A program made the position numbers and the translations under genes. Shown piece after piece: positions 6,487 through 12,536 of a stretch of 12,536 bases of DNA (positions are counted from its first letter, which is position 1; every line of letters starts with the position of its first letter). Source of the DNA: Gammaproteobacteria bacterium (GTDB taxonomy: Bacteria > Pseudomonadota > Gammaproteobacteria > GCA-001735895). The DNA is taken from positions 1 through 12,536 of the forward strand of contig QNFD01000037.1 of the NCBI GenBank assembly GCA_003645435.1, given 5' to 3'. Below the pieces are notes generated by a model that made no database searches, was not told the DNA's origin, and was given only the letters and a program-made list of their open reading frames with translations.

Positions 6487-6580
6487 GGGATAACGGGGGA
6501 ATGGACAAGGGTTGCTCCGTGCAACCCTATTGCATTTCCACCCTCCATGGCGGTTATCCCGGCTCGGAAGCCGGGATGAC
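6487..6580. repeat. Composite palindromic repeat between the CDGSH and GFA genes
   Basis: Three nested pairings are seen. GTTATCCCGGCT (6553-6564), loop CGGA, AGCCGGGATGAC (6569-6580) forms a 12-bp stem with one G.U. AGGGTTGC (6508-6515), loop TCCGT, GCAACCCT (6521-6528) forms a perfect 8-bp stem. GGGATAAC (6487-6494) is the perfect inverse of GTTATCCC (6553-6560), closing the whole. It begins 6 nt after the CDGSH stop codon. No U-tract follows in the transcribed direction, so a REP/BIME-like repeat is more likely than an intrinsic terminator; it may still protect the upstream mRNA end. Confidence 0.6.
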
Positions 6581-6586
6581 GCTTCG

Positions 6587-7219
6587 CTAGTTATCAGCAT
6601 CGGTGAATTCAACGGTCCAGTGTGAGCCGTCGCAATAGGGTTTATTTTTAGAGGCGCCACAACGACATAGCGTAAAGCTGGTTTCCGAGGCGCCTTTGCC
6701 TTTCGGCGTTTCCAGTAAATCGACCTTGCCTTTCACCACGTAAGGCCCGTTTGGCGCAATAAATACAAACGCCTCGCGCACTTCCAGCGATTCGTTTACA
6801 TTTTCAACGCTATAACTCAAGGCGCCCGACGGGCACTGGTTAATAACGTCAATGATCTCTTCGGCGCTTGCACCATCCGCATCAACGAATGGCTCCTGGC
6901 GCAGACGAAATACCGCGGCCAGGCCATCGGTACAGTATCCGGCATGCGCACAGATGCTGCGATTGTCGTGAATGGTTATATTTTTGCCCACGTAGGTATC
7001 CAGTTGATCTTTCTCCGGATCGAGCTGGTTTTCACTGCTGAAACCAATATTCTTGTGGGAACCATCGCAGAAGGGCTTATTCGCCGAGGCGCCACAACGG
7101 CACAAACCCATGGCCTCTTTGCAATCGATCGCGCCATTACGATTATTGAAGCTCTGTAAATCCTTAACGATATAGGGGCCATCTTGCGCCATCTTGATAG
7201 TGACTGATTTGCTACCCAT
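6587..7219 (-). CDS. CDGSH iron-sulfur protein with central ferredoxin-like domain
   Basis: A 210-residue soluble protein made of three iron-sulfur modules. An N-terminal CDGSH domain has ligands C40, C42, C51 and H55 (LCRCGASANKPFCDGSH). A middle domain (about 75-137) carries RSICAHAGYC (C90, C96) and CPSGAL (C129), the divergent 4Fe-4S ferredoxin-like (Fer4_19) pattern. A second CDGSH domain has C185, C187, C196 and H200. CDGSH domains typically hold redox-active, labile 2Fe-2S clusters with 3Cys-1His ligation, so electron transfer, cluster storage or redox sensing is likely, though no partner is visible. A very strong ribosome site (GGAGGTGA, 7223-7230) supports the ATG. It lies 159 nt after hemY and may have its own promoter, though none is convincing. 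The hemY-CDGSH adjacency may be accidental. Confidence 0.92.
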   Translation of the reverse strand: MGSKSVTIKMAQDGPYIVKDLQSFNNRNGAIDCKEAMGLCRCGASANKPFCDGSHKNIGFSSENQLDPEKDQLDTYVGKNITIHDNRSICAHAGYCTDGLAAVFRLRQEPFVDADGASAEEIIDVINQCPSGALSYSVENVNESLEVREAFVFIAPNGPYVVKGKVDLLETPKGKGASETSFTLCRCGASKNKPYCDGSHWTVEFTDADN

Positions 7220-7222
7220 AAT

Positions 7223-7230
7223 TCACCTCC
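7223..7230 (-). promoter_or_regulatory. Strong ribosome binding site of the CDGSH protein gene
   Basis: GGAGGTGA on the mRNA strand, followed by ATT and the ATG at 7219: an almost full match to anti-Shine-Dalgarno and the strongest such site in the window. It decides the start and suggests high translation. Confidence 0.65.
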
Positions 7231-7330
7231 ATAGACTTGCCCTGGTATCGGGACTAACCATGTTGCCATTTTTAAGCGGTGAGGTACACACCCCGGAGAG
7301 ACAGATCAGGTGCTGGATTTGCTACGGCCC

Positions 7331-7348
7331 GCGCTCGATATCCAGCGC
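7331..7348. repeat. Near-palindrome in the hemY-CDGSH gap
   Basis: GCGCTCGATATCCAGCGC is an 18-bp palindrome with one mismatched pair, in the 157 nt between the end of hemY (7379) and the CDGSH ribosome site. It has no U-tract and is not a terminator. It could be an operator or a chance dyad. The rest of this gap shows only a lone TATGAT (7358-7363) without a -35 partner. Confidence 0.3.
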
Positions 7349-7378
7349 AGTCTTACTATCATACTCGATCATGCAATC

Positions 7379-8599
7379 CTAAGCGGGAATCAAACTGCCG
7401 GAGCTTGAAGCCGGTTCGCTCAGGCTTAGCTTCAGTCCTTTCTGATAGTACTCTGAAGCCTTTTCTTTTTGCTCCAAATGATCGCTCAACAGTTCGGCAA
7501 GCACCAGGCAATTGGCTGGCATGGCCCTTACCCCAATACTCGCTTCCAGGTAACTTTGAGCCTTGCCCCAGAGCTTCGCACGGATGCAAATTCGGCCCAG
7601 GGCAAGCAGCAGGTATTCATTTTTACCATAATCATCGAGCCATTTTTCCGCCTGCTTTAACTGTGCATTCGGATCGCTGGCCCTGAATAGACCATACGCC
7701 TCAATCAGGCGGTTATCCCATTTCTGGCCAAGTGACCTGATGATCAACTGCTCGGTATTACTGCTACTCGATGCGGCCTGATTGCTCAGGTTAATGTAGT
7801 AAACTACCAGGTCGGCATCGGTGTGTGCCGTCTTCGGAATCTTGTTCCATGCCTTTTCCAGCGCTTGCTGGCTGCCCTCGGCCCCCGCGAGAAAACCCTG
7901 GTATGTTTTTGTCTCCATGGTTTTCAACAGATGATCGCTGAGCAGTTTTTTCTTTTGGACATCAGGCAATATCTCAATCAGGGACGACCAGTCTTCGAGT
8001 TCCAGGTAAACCCGTGCAAGCAATCTCAGCACGTGATCGTGACGCGGTGCGATACCGCGCAAATGAGTTAAGGTCGCCAGTGATTCTTCTGTCTGCTGGT
8101 GCGCTAGCTGTAATTCGGCCTGGGTGACGCCGATCGCAAACTCGGCTTCCGGCCGGGCTTCATGCGCTGCCTTCAGATACTTGTCGCGTTCCTGGTAACG
8201 GCCCTGGAGCTGGGCTGCACGAGCGGCGGCGAGATAGTGCAGTAACGGGCTTTCGCTGTAGTCGACCATCTTCACCAGGTTGGCTTCAGCCTTATCGTAA
8301 TGGCCCTCGGCAAGGTCGATTAAACCCTGGTTTAGGAGCTTGCGGCTTTTGTTGAAACGCCGACCCTTTGACTGGTTTTTTACCGCACGCGGTATGTGCC
8401 AGACACCCATTAACAACTTAAAAAGAATGTGAATCAACACGGTCGCGACTGCCACGGCTATGATGCCGAAGGCGAGCGTGGTTTCAATCTTATAGTCAGC
8501 GTATTTGACCAGAATAAAACCAGGGTCTTCTTGCACGAACAGTATCGCCCCTAATACCAGGGCGGTCAGGAATAGAATCCAGAACAGGAACTTAAACAT
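7379..8599 (-). CDS. hemY: HemY: heme-biosynthesis-associated membrane TPR protein
   Basis: A 406-residue protein from the ATG at 8599. The frame is open further upstream to 8623, but the strong AGGAGG at 8606-8611 and the family's short hydrophobic N-terminus favour 8599. Two transmembrane segments (about 2-21 and 41-64) flank a short periplasmic loop, as in the HemY_N domain. The rest is helical with TPR-like repeats, for example YDKAEANLVKMVDYSESPLLHYLAAARAAQLQGRYQERDKYL and the C-terminal KEKASEYYQKGLKL. It is the proteobacterial hemY, unrelated to the protoporphyrinogen oxidase HemY of Bacillus. The exact role in tetrapyrrole synthesis is unsettled; a scaffold for the late haem enzymes is a common view. 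Its first codons overlap the hemX stop by 8 nt (ATGTTTAA), so the two are translationally coupled. Confidence 0.93.
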   Translation of the reverse strand: MFKFLFWILFLTALVLGAILFVQEDPGFILVKYADYKIETTLAFGIIAVAVATVLIHILFKLLMGVWHIPRAVKNQSKGRRFNKSRKLLNQGLIDLAEGHYDKAEANLVKMVDYSESPLLHYLAAARAAQLQGRYQERDKYLKAAHEARPEAEFAIGVTQAELQLAHQQTEESLATLTHLRGIAPRHDHVLRLLARVYLELEDWSSLIEILPDVQKKKLLSDHLLKTMETKTYQGFLAGAEGSQQALEKAWNKIPKTAHTDADLVVYYINLSNQAASSSSNTEQLIIRSLGQKWDNRLIEAYGLFRASDPNAQLKQAEKWLDDYGKNEYLLLALGRICIRAKLWGKAQSYLEASIGVRAMPANCLVLAELLSDHLEQKEKASEYYQKGLKLSLSEPASSSGSLIPA

Positions 8600-10007
8600 C
8601 ACCAGCCTCCTGTTCCATGTCATCGCCTGGCGCCAGTTGCCGTCGGCTTATAATATGTCTCAACATTTCCAGTGACCCGCTAATATTCGGTTTTTCCGGT
8701 TTGATCTGGGACTTTTGTAACTGCAGCAATTGCGAGTAAAAATCATGATTCGCCGCGTTATCCAGGTCGTAATACTGCTTGAAATAATTGACGTTTTCTT
8801 CCATCAGTCGTTTATACTGGAAAGCGTCACGCTCAAGTACGGTCCAGCGCGTGAGCTTCAGATTATTTTCCAGTAGCTCTTCGATATCAACCGACAGGGT
8901 TTCGATTCGAGTCGGTATGGTTTCGCTTTTACTTACTTTCACCAACGAGTTAATAAAATCCATCACGCGCTCTTCGAGGCTGAGCGTGGAGGGATCAACC
9001 GGCTCGGGCTCAATAACATTTATGGTGGTATCGATGCGCGGTTCATAACCCGGTTTAAGAACACGAATTTGTTTACTCAACTGTGCCAGCAGCAGGGTCA
9101 TGCCGACCAGGTCCGGACGCGCACGGGTCTTGAGGCCGGCGATTTCATCGCTAATTTGCACCCGTACCGGTAACAGGCCGGGATCCGCGGTAGCGGCAAT
9201 TTTGTCACTCGCAGCCTGCAGGGTCATAGCCGCGCCTTCGAAATCATTCTCCAGGATCAGCTTGTGCTGGGCAACCCGCATCAGGTATTCAACCTCTGCC
9301 AGTTGCCAGCCATTTTCGTCACGGCCATAAAGCTCGTAAAGCTTTTCGGTAGATTCCAGCAGTGATTGTTGCTGGGCCTGTAGTTCACTGATCTGATCAG
9401 CCGAATCGCCAATAACGGATTCCAGCGGCTGCAGACGTTTTTGTATTTGCGCTGTAGTCGATTGATCCGCCTTGGTACTGAGTTGTTGTTTGAGCTGTTG
9501 CTGAAACGCAGACAGGCTTTCCTGCCTTTGCAGTTCAAGCTTTTGCTGCATTTGCCAGTACCAGGCAGCCGCCGCGATGATACCAATGATTAACACCAGG
9601 TTGAGCAAGCCAAGAACCGGGAAACCTCTGCCTGGCTTCGGGGCAGGTGGTGGTTTTGTTGGCGCTTTTGCGGCCGTTTTTATCTCGGCCTTGTCTTTCG
9701 TATGCGCTGGTTTCGAATCAGTCTTTGCTTCCGTATGCGCTGGTTTGGTATCGGGCTTTGCCTCCGTATCTGCTGGTTTTGTTTCGGACTTTACTTGCGA
9801 GTCTGCCGGTTTTGTATCGGACTTCGCTTTCGCTTCAGGCTCCGACTTATGATCTATCTTTGCTTCGATCGGTTTATCGTCGCCACTGCTGGCCTCATCA
9901 CTTTTAACCGGTGTCTTATCAGCAGGCACGGGGTCAGCCGATGCTTTATCAGTAAGCACCGGGTCTTCGCTGATTTCTTTATTGGCTGGCGGTTTCTTTT
10001 TACTCAT
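8592..10007 (-). CDS. hemX: HemX: uroporphyrinogen-III C-methyltransferase-like membrane protein
   Basis: A 471-residue protein from the ATG at 10007. Upstream in-frame ATGs at 10040 and 10064 lie inside hemD and are unlikely. Residues 1-128 are a charged Lys/Ala/Pro/Glu-rich, low-complexity cytoplasmic region with about four 11-residue repeats near 62-105 (consensus KxDTKPAxTEA). One transmembrane helix follows (about 129-151, FPVLGLLNLVLIIGIIAAAAWYW), then a coiled coil (about 152-230) and the conserved periplasmic HemX domain (WQLAEVEYLMRVAQHKLILENDFEGAA near 255-280). Despite the product name often used, it has no SAM-dependent methyltransferase domain such as CysG/CobA has. The TGA of hemD ends 4 nt before its start; it overlaps hemY by 8 nt. 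It probably acts with HemY at the membrane. Confidence 0.93.
   Translation of the reverse strand: MSKKKPPANKEISEDPVLTDKASADPVPADKTPVKSDEASSGDDKPIEAKIDHKSEPEAKAKSDTKPADSQVKSETKPADTEAKPDTKPAHTEAKTDSKPAHTKDKAEIKTAAKAPTKPPPAPKPGRGFPVLGLLNLVLIIGIIAAAAWYWQMQQKLELQRQESLSAFQQQLKQQLSTKADQSTTAQIQKRLQPLESVIGDSADQISELQAQQQSLLESTEKLYELYGRDENGWQLAEVEYLMRVAQHKLILENDFEGAAMTLQAASDKIAATADPGLLPVRVQISDEIAGLKTRARPDLVGMTLLLAQLSKQIRVLKPGYEPRIDTTINVIEPEPVDPSTLSLEERVMDFINSLVKVSKSETIPTRIETLSVDIEELLENNLKLTRWTVLERDAFQYKRLMEENVNYFKQYYDLDNAANHDFYSQLLQLQKSQIKPEKPNISGSLEMLRHIISRRQLAPGDDMEQEAGDV
8606..8611 (-). promoter_or_regulatory. Ribosome binding site of hemY
   Basis: AGGAGG on the mRNA strand inside the end of hemX, 6 nt before ATG 8599. 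It decides the hemY start against the in-frame ATG at 8623. Confidence 0.65.
9699..9830. repeat. 33-bp in-frame tandem repeat in hemX (4 copies)
   Basis: Four consecutive 33-bp units start at 9699, 9732, 9765 and 9798. The first two begin with the same 15 bases, CGTATGCGCTGGTTT, while later copies diverge. Each encodes 11 residues of the KxDTKPAxTEA type in the cytoplasmic linker of HemX. Being a multiple of three, the repeat can change in number without breaking the frame. Confidence 0.75.
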
Positions 10008-10011
10008 AAAT

Positions 10012-10806
10012 TCAGACTGCTTGCTTGTATGCCCACTCATTGATGGACTGGTGTATACCTTCATCGCTCGCGTCGGCGGCGATCAGAATGACACCATTAT
10101 GTCCCAGATTCAGTGCCGATTCACGCATTCTTTCGCTGATCAATAACCAGGGGATATCGAGCATTTTAACTCGTGCTTCACCGCGCATAGCTGCCAGCGC
10201 ATTGTGCATACCCTCGTTGCTGGTGAAAACGGCCAGGGTCGGAAACTGCCCGGCAGTCAATCGTTCAAAAGTATCTGCCTCGTAATCCGGCGCCCTGCGC
10301 CGGTAAACTTCGCAATAAGTTACGGTGGCGCCGCGTGCGCGTAGTTCATCGCCGAGTAAATTTCGACCCTGCTGACCACGGAAGATCAGTATATCGCGAC
10401 CCTCCACCTGTTGTAATGCAGCACAGGCTAACAGACCCTCGCTATTATACGGATGCCCGAGAATCAGTTGTTGATCCAGATCATCTACTCGATCTGCAAG
10501 CGCCGTATAAGTTCCCTGACCAATTACTCCCAACTTCAAGTCGGCGGGTAGCGGCGCCTCACCTAAAAAACGGAAGGCGCCATGCACCGCATTGCGGCTG
10601 ACAAATAGAACGATATCATAGCGTTTAATATTTTCAGCCAGGCTACGATGAAAGTCGGTGGTTACACAGTCGACGATTTCAATCGCCGGAAATGGGAGAA
10701 CGCCGGCGCCCTGTGCCTCGAGCAGGGATGTTAATCCGCCTAGTTGATGAAGCGGCCGCGTATTGAGGATGCATTGACCGCGCAGTTTTGACGGGTGCGC
10801 AGGCAT
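10012..10806 (-). CDS. hemD: Uroporphyrinogen-III synthase
   Basis: A 264-residue protein from the ATG at 10806. It cyclises and inverts ring D of hydroxymethylbilane to give uroporphyrinogen III. The sequence has the weakly conserved two-lobe HemD fold: ILNTRPLHQ at the start (typical TRP motif), FVSRNAVHGAFRF near 70-80, GQGTYTAL near 95, YNSEGLLA near 120, a connecting ILIFRGQQGRNLLGDELRARGATVTYCEVYRRRAPD, and FTSNEGMHNALAA. Length is normal. An in-frame TTG at 10812 overlaps the hemC stop, but the ATG 2 nt after that stop is the better start. No Shine-Dalgarno is seen, so reinitiation from hemC is likely. It is the second gene of hemCDXY. Confidence 0.94.
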   Translation of the reverse strand: MPAHPSKLRGQCILNTRPLHQLGGLTSLLEAQGAGVLPFPAIEIVDCVTTDFHRSLAENIKRYDIVLFVSRNAVHGAFRFLGEAPLPADLKLGVIGQGTYTALADRVDDLDQQLILGHPYNSEGLLACAALQQVEGRDILIFRGQQGRNLLGDELRARGATVTYCEVYRRRAPDYEADTFERLTAGQFPTLAVFTSNEGMHNALAAMRGEARVKMLDIPWLLISERMRESALNLGHNGVILIAADASDEGIHQSINEWAYKQAV

Positions 10807-10808
10807 GC

Positions 10809-11741
10809 TCAATCGTGCAATTGGCTAAGAATTTGGTCGGCCCCTTGCGAAAGTAAATCCTCGGCCAGGGCCCTGCCGATACTGACTGCATCTTCGACCT
10901 TACCGCTGGCCTCGGCGCGTAGTATGCGGCTGCCGTCGGGTTCACCGACGAGTCCGCGCAGGTAAATCTCACCATCGTTTAAAACCGCATAACCGGCGAT
11001 TGGCACCTGGCATCCACCGTTCAGGGCTTCATTCAATGCCCTTTCCGCGGCGATTCGACTGGCAGTCTCTGCATGCCCAAGCGGAGCGAGTAACTCTTTC
11101 ACGGCAACATCATCACAGCGAACTTCAATCCCTACCGCTCCTTGACCGATCGCCGGCAGGCATTCCTCGGGCTCCAACGACTTGGTGATGCGTTGTTCAA
11201 ATCCGAGCCGTATCAGGCCGGCACAGGCGAGGATGATGGCATCGTATTCACCGTCATCCAGTTTGCGCAAGCGCGTATTAACATTACCACGCAGCCAGTC
11301 GATCCTGAGATGCGGATAACGCTCACGGATCTGGGTCTGGCGGCGCAGGCTGGAGGTACCCACCAGGGTTCCGGCAGGCATTGCCGCGAGTGATTCATAC
11401 TGGTTGGAAACAAAGGCATCACGCGGATCTTCGCGTTCCATAATGAGCGCCATCTCGAGTCCATCGGGGAATTCGACCGGGACGTCTTTCATCGAGTGCA
11501 CCGCAATATCGGCCTTGCCCTCGAGAATACCGACTTCGAGTTCCTTGACGAACAAGCCCTTACCGCCAATCTTGGCGAGTGGCGCATCGAGCAGCTTGTC
11601 ACCCCTGGTTTTTAGTTTCACGAGCGAGACTTTGAGATCGGGATAAATTGGCTTGAGCTGACGCGCGACTTCTTCAGCCTGCCACAGGGCCAGCGGGCTA
11701 CTGCGTGTAGCGATACGCAATTCGGAGAGCTTTGTTTGCAT
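10809..11741 (-). CDS. hemC: Hydroxymethylbilane synthase (porphobilinogen deaminase)
   Basis: A 310-residue cytoplasmic enzyme that joins four porphobilinogen molecules into hydroxymethylbilane. It opens with [15 protein letters not shown]. Other conserved blocks are [27 protein letters not shown] with the catalytic aspartate, [16 protein letters not shown] and NGGCQVPI, where C244 carries the dipyrromethane cofactor. The ATG at 11741 fits the family N-terminus. The frame continues upstream to a TTG at 11768, which would add nine atypical residues and is less likely. Only a weak AGG lies upstream. It heads the hemCDXY operon, 86 nt after the response-regulator gene. The gap contains an imperfect hairpin and a weak promoter candidate. 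Confidence 0.97.
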   Translation of the reverse strand: MQTKLSELRIATRSSPLALWQAEEVARQLKPIYPDLKVSLVKLKTRGDKLLDAPLAKIGGKGLFVKELEVGILEGKADIAVHSMKDVPVEFPDGLEMALIMEREDPRDAFVSNQYESLAAMPAGTLVGTSSLRRQTQIRERYPHLRIDWLRGNVNTRLRKLDDGEYDAIILACAGLIRLGFEQRITKSLEPEECLPAIGQGAVGIEVRCDDVAVKELLAPLGHAETASRIAAERALNEALNGGCQVPIAGYAVLNDGEIYLRGLVGEPDGSRILRAEASGKVEDAVSIGRALAEDLLSQGADQILSQLHD

Positions 11742-11761
11742 TAATGAACGATACCTGTAAC

Positions 11762-11806
11762 GAAACAAATCGGCTATACGGTAATCACCGCAGCGCGATT
11801 CGTTTC
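11762..11806 (-). promoter_or_regulatory. Imperfect hairpin in the hemC leader
   Basis: GAAACAAATCG (11762-11772) pairs with CGATTCGTTTC (11796-11806): 11 bp with a single G.U or mismatch, depending on strand. The 23-nt loop holds a second small stem, CGGT/ACCG. It lies in the 86-nt gap between the response-regulator stop and the hemC ATG. No U-tract follows the stem in the transcribed direction. It could be an operator dyad, or an RNA structure controlling hemC. Confidence 0.45.
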
Positions 11807-11824
11807 AGATTTAACATCCGAAGA

Positions 11825-11830
11825 ATATTA
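11825..11830 (-). promoter_or_regulatory. Weak candidate -10 for hemC
   Basis: TAATAT in the minus orientation overlaps the response-regulator stop codon. The hexamer 17 bp upstream (TTCGTA, 11848-11853) matches the -35 consensus in only three positions. If used, the hemC leader would be about 75 nt and contain the 11762-11806 hairpin. Confidence 0.25.
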
Positions 11831-12536
11831 CAGGTTTTTTATGATTTTACGAATACCTGGTAAGTGACGCCGACTGACTTCGAGGGTATCGTCAATATTC
11901 CTGAAAATAAGCTGCTGGCTATCGTTTTCAGTCTTCATGCCACAAATCTTGTCGAGACTGACCAGGGCATTGCGATGAATTCGACAAAAACGTTCACCGA
12001 ATTCCTTTTCCAGGTTTTTAAGCGGGTCTTCAATCAACACTTCGCCGTCGTTATGGCGTACGGTGACGTATTTCTGGTCTGCCTGAAAATAATAAATATC
12101 ATCAACCGAAATCAACACCAGGTTGCCGCGTACGCGTGCGCAAATATGCTGACGCGCCTCGATCTCAGACAACGTGGCTTCATTTTTGGTTGACTGCGCT
12201 CTGTTTGGTTTACTTGCCGCTTTGAGTGCCGATGCCAATCGCTCTTTGCGCACCGGTTTTAACAGGTAGTCAACCGCATGGGTTTCAAATGCTTCGAGGG
12301 CATGGTCGGCGTAAGCGGTGGTGAAAATTACCGCCGGCGGCCTTGATAGTCGTGACAGATGGCGCGCGGCCTGAATACCATCCATACCAGGCATACGGAT
12401 ATCCATTAAGACGATATCGGGGCCAAGCGATTCGGCTTTTTCGAGGGCCTCGTTGCCGTTAACCGCCTCGCCGACTATTTGACAATCCGATAATGTGCCT
12501 AGCATTCGCGTCATACGATCGCGTGCTGGTCTTTCA
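11828..12536 (-). CDS. algR: LytTR-family response regulator, AlgR-like (5' end beyond window)
   Basis: Reading continues upstream of an internal ATG (12514) to the window edge as ERPARDRM, which fits the VDDExxARxRM opening of AlgR-type regulators. About 8-10 residues are therefore missing and the internal ATG is not the true start. The receiver domain shows the phosphorylated aspartate in IVLMDIRMPGMDG, FTTAYADHALEAF and the LKPV lysine. After a Ser/Asn-rich linker comes a LytTR DNA-binding domain with FQADQKYVTVRHNDGE, FCRIHRNALV and VSRRHLPGIRK. It should bind DNA when activated by a sensor such as FimS/AlgZ, which would lie outside the window. Position directly before hemC matches algR in Pseudomonas. 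The symbol is by similarity and synteny; targets here are unknown. Confidence 0.88.
   Translation of the reverse strand, partial: ERPARDRMTRMLGTLSDCQIVGEAVNGNEALEKAESLGPDIVLMDIRMPGMDGIQAARHLSRLSRPPAVIFTTAYADHALEAFETHAVDYLLKPVRKERLASALKAASKPNRAQSTKNEATLSEIEARQHICARVRGNLVLISVDDIYYFQADQKYVTVRHNDGEVLIEDPLKNLEKEFGERFCRIHRNALVSLDKICGMKTENDSQQLIFRNIDDTLEVSRRHLPGIRKIIKNL

Noticed and set aside
6553..6580. 12-bp hairpin after the CDGSH stop as an intrinsic terminator
   Set aside because: No U-tract follows in the transcribed direction, and its sequence is of the dispersed-repeat type with nested outer pairing.
7322..7372. 16-codon minus-strand ORF after hemY with an AGGA 4 nt before its ATG
   Set aside because: Very short, no recognisable sequence, and it covers the near-palindrome at 7331-7348; the Shine-Dalgarno match is weak and may be chance next to the hemY stop.
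8600..8623. Longer hemY start at ATG 8623
   Set aside because: The added residues MTWNRRLV are atypical for the family, and a strong AGGAGG is correctly spaced for ATG 8599.
10008..10064. Longer hemX starts at ATG 10064 or 10040
   Set aside because: They overlap the conserved hemD 3' end by up to 53 nt, while ATG 10007 lies 4 nt after the hemD stop as expected in this operon.
11742..11768. TTG start for hemC adding nine residues
   Set aside because: Arg/Tyr-rich extension not seen in the family; ATG 11741 gives the normal N-terminus.

Overview
The window reads as a stretch of gammaproteobacterial chromosome, densely packed, with every recognisable gene on the minus strand. The strongest taxonomic clue is an AlgR-type LytTR response regulator followed by hemC, hemD, hemX and hemY. 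This order is familiar from Pseudomonas and related gammaproteobacteria. Genus cannot be decided from the sequence alone. A choline-sulfatase hints at a marine or osmolyte-using lifestyle, but that is inference.

Read in the direction of transcription (high to low coordinates): (1) 12536-11828 is the response regulator, cut by the window edge. (2) 11741-7379 is hemC-hemD-hemX-hemY with gaps of 2 and 4 nt and an 8-nt overlap, almost certainly one operon for the uroporphyrinogen-III branch of tetrapyrrole synthesis plus two membrane accessory proteins. A long imperfect hairpin lies in the hemC leader. (3) 7219-6110 holds a CDGSH / ferredoxin-like / CDGSH iron-sulfur protein and a GFA-family zinc protein, separated by a composite palindromic repeat. 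(4) 6067-4508 is a choline-sulfatase with all expected catalytic and several choline-pocket residues. (5) 4411-3350 is Ada, the methyl-sensing DNA-repair activator, with a perfect -10 hexamer and a dyad just upstream. (6) 3319-2635 is a broken DUF3726 gene: its 5' end runs into a C/G-rich inverted-repeat element and its frame is lost by a +1 shift. (7) 2597-1 is a tight cluster of NfeD, an SPFH/stomatin-like protein, a SET-domain methyltransferase-like protein and a HAD phosphatase whose 3' end is outside the window.

Most of the content is ordinary core or accessory metabolism. The less ordinary parts are: the SET-domain gene in the NfeD/SPFH operon, with its ribosome site inside a perfect hairpin; a HAD start codon that lies in the arm of a REP-like palindrome; the disrupted DUF3726 gene and its GC-rich element; a 33-bp tandem repeat within hemX; and dyads upstream of ada and hemC. 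I saw no rRNA, tRNA, CRISPR array, prophage or transposase, and no intrinsic terminator with a convincing U-tract. No region over 300 bp lacks a gene or gene remnant.
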